The position numbers and the translations under genes are program-made. This document shows positions 4,918-5,365 of a stretch of DNA of 5,365 nt, piece after piece. This DNA is from Clostridiales bacterium (GTDB lineage: Bacteria; Bacillota; Clostridia; Oscillospirales; Oscillospiraceae): the NCBI GenBank assembly GCA_019423635.1, contig JAHZBA010000067.1:1-5365 (forward strand). Direction: 5' to 3'. Below the pieces are notes generated by a model. It saw only the letters and a list, made by a program, of their open reading frames with translations. It was not told the origin of the DNA and made no database searches. Numbering within the stretch: position 1 is the first letter of the stretch; each line of letters opens with the position of its first letter.

Positions 4918-5124
4918 ATGATTTCCTACCGTCGGCTGTGGGACACCATGGAGAACCGCAAGGCGACAACATATACCTTGCAGGTCAAGGGCGGCGTCAG
5001 CAGTTCCACCATCCGGCGGCTGCGGGCGGGGGAATCCGTGTCCACCAATACCCTAGACGCCCTCTGTAAGATTTTGAACTGTGATCTTTCAGAGATTGTA
5101 GAATATCTTCCAGACGAAGAGTAA
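4918..5124 (+). CDS. Cro/CI-type (XRE) transcriptional regulator, HTH_26-like
   Basis: A 68-residue, single-domain DNA-binding protein. The fold follows the short XRE family (HTH_26 type): helix 1 over ISYRRLWDTM (2-11), the helix-turn-helix over about 18-38 with the recognition helix SSSTIRRLRAG (28-38), then STNTLDALCKILNC (42-55) and the family's characteristic ending DLSEIVEYLPDE (56-67). There is no ligand or dimerisation domain beyond the HTH. The frame is open to an ATG at 4891, but the start is placed at 4918 because the purine-rich ribosome binding site AGGAGGGGAGG (4900-4910) would otherwise be coding and the family begins with 'MISY'. It is divergent from the small-gene/spoVA operon and separated by the double operator, so it is most simply an autorepressor that also controls that operon. 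The stop codon lies inside the stem of its terminator. Confidence 0.9.
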   Translation: MISYRRLWDTMENRKATTYTLQVKGGVSSSTIRRLRAGESVSTNTLDALCKILNCDLSEIVEYLPDEE

Positions 5125-5163
5125 ACCCGGGAAGCGAGGGTGCTTCCCGGGTTTACTCTTTCA
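5117..5163 (+). terminator. 19-bp-stem intrinsic terminator of the XRE gene, containing its stop codon
   Basis: Arms 5117-5135 and 5142-5160 are perfectly complementary over 19 bp with a 6-base loop (5136-5141). The U-rich end lies partly within the right arm (GTTTACTCTTTC). The TAA stop (5122-5124) lies in the left arm, so a terminating ribosome would occupy the stem base. It acts on the plus strand; no T-run follows on the minus strand. Confidence 0.8.
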
Positions 5164-5317
5164 AGCGGCAGGGAAAAGGACCCGGACGGAAGTCTGAGCC
5201 CTACAGGGCGGTTGAGCGGGGAGCGGCAGTGGATGGAGGAAACGGCGCGCCGGGCCGCCGCTGCGGAGGGTGGATGGTCCGCGGGGTTGATCGGGGACCG
5301 GGGGTTGAGGGGGGAAA
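5161..5317. other. Non-coding repeat-rich spacer with three GGTTGA-box copies
   Basis: No credible gene is present. The motif GGTTGANSGGGGA occurs three times on the plus strand: 5210-5222, 5285-5297 and 5303-5315. GTGGATGG also recurs near 5229-5236 and 5270-5277. This degenerate repetition suggests remnants of a dispersed repeat rather than a regulatory array. Confidence 0.45.
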
Positions 5318-5365
5318 CCCTCTCCGTCACCGCCTGCGGCGGCGCCACCTCTCCCAGAGGGAGAG
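5318..5365. repeat. Dispersed hairpin repeat, truncated by the window edge
   Basis: Two adjacent perfect hairpins are visible: CCGCC-TGC-GGCGG (5330-5342) and CTCTCCC-AGA-GGGAGAG (5349-5365). They are preceded by CCCTCTCC (5318-5325), which can pair with the last arm instead. The order 'CTCTCCGTCAC – GC stem – CACCTCTCCC – GGGAGAG' matches a repeat I recall being scattered between genes in Faecalibacterium and related Oscillospiraceae. Its full length and copy number cannot be judged here. Confidence 0.6.

Noticed and set aside
4926..5348. A 140-codon minus-strand open frame
   Set aside because: It is antisense to the XRE gene and its terminator, with no ribosome binding site and chance-like composition.

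Overview
The window looks like chromosomal DNA of a high-GC, endospore-forming Clostridia member, most likely Oscillospiraceae (Flavonifractor / Pseudoflavonifractor / Intestinimonas type). This rests on recognisable spoVAD and spoVAE genes, a clostridial lipoprotein polysaccharide deacetylase, GC-rich coding DNA with AT-rich promoters, AGGAGG-type ribosome binding sites, and a terminal hairpin repeat of a kind I recall from Faecalibacterium-like genomes. The genus is inference.

Layout from left to right. (1) 1-417, minus: the N-terminal 139 codons of a PLP-dependent 'methionine gamma-lyase family' (YnbB-like) protein, cut by the window edge, with a near-consensus extended -10 promoter upstream. 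(2) 418-895: about 480 bases with no convincing gene but several GC-rich inverted repeats. (3) 949-2956, minus: a tight three-gene operon of a lipoprotein polysaccharide deacetylase, a small membrane-anchored protein of unknown function and cytidine deaminase (cdd). Both junctions are 4-base ATGA overlaps and the operon ends in a hairpin terminator at 887-926. (4) 3050-3101: a 20-bp-stem terminator closing the next operon. (5) 3217-4817, minus: an operon of a 66-residue helical protein of unknown function, spoVAD and spoVAE. (6) 4818-4917: a divergent control region with two copies of a 13-bp dyad (TTAT-N5-ATAA) inside a perfect 15-bp inverted repeat, overlapping a consensus minus-strand promoter. 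(7) 4918-5124, plus: a 68-residue Cro/CI-type (XRE, HTH_26-like) regulator ending in a very strong hairpin terminator. (8) 5161-5365: non-coding, repeat-rich DNA, ending in a truncated copy of a dispersed-looking hairpin repeat.

The most interesting point is region 5-7. A compact XRE repressor faces an operon that carries two of the three core genes for spore dipicolinic-acid (DPA) uptake (spoVAD and spoVAE, with no spoVAC visible). A double operator overlies a housekeeping-looking promoter. Canonical spoVA operons are transcribed in the forespore by sigma-G. An XRE switch and an extra small helical gene in front of spoVAD would therefore be an unusual arrangement and deserve checking. The rest of the window is fairly ordinary, with mildly unusual repeats between genes.
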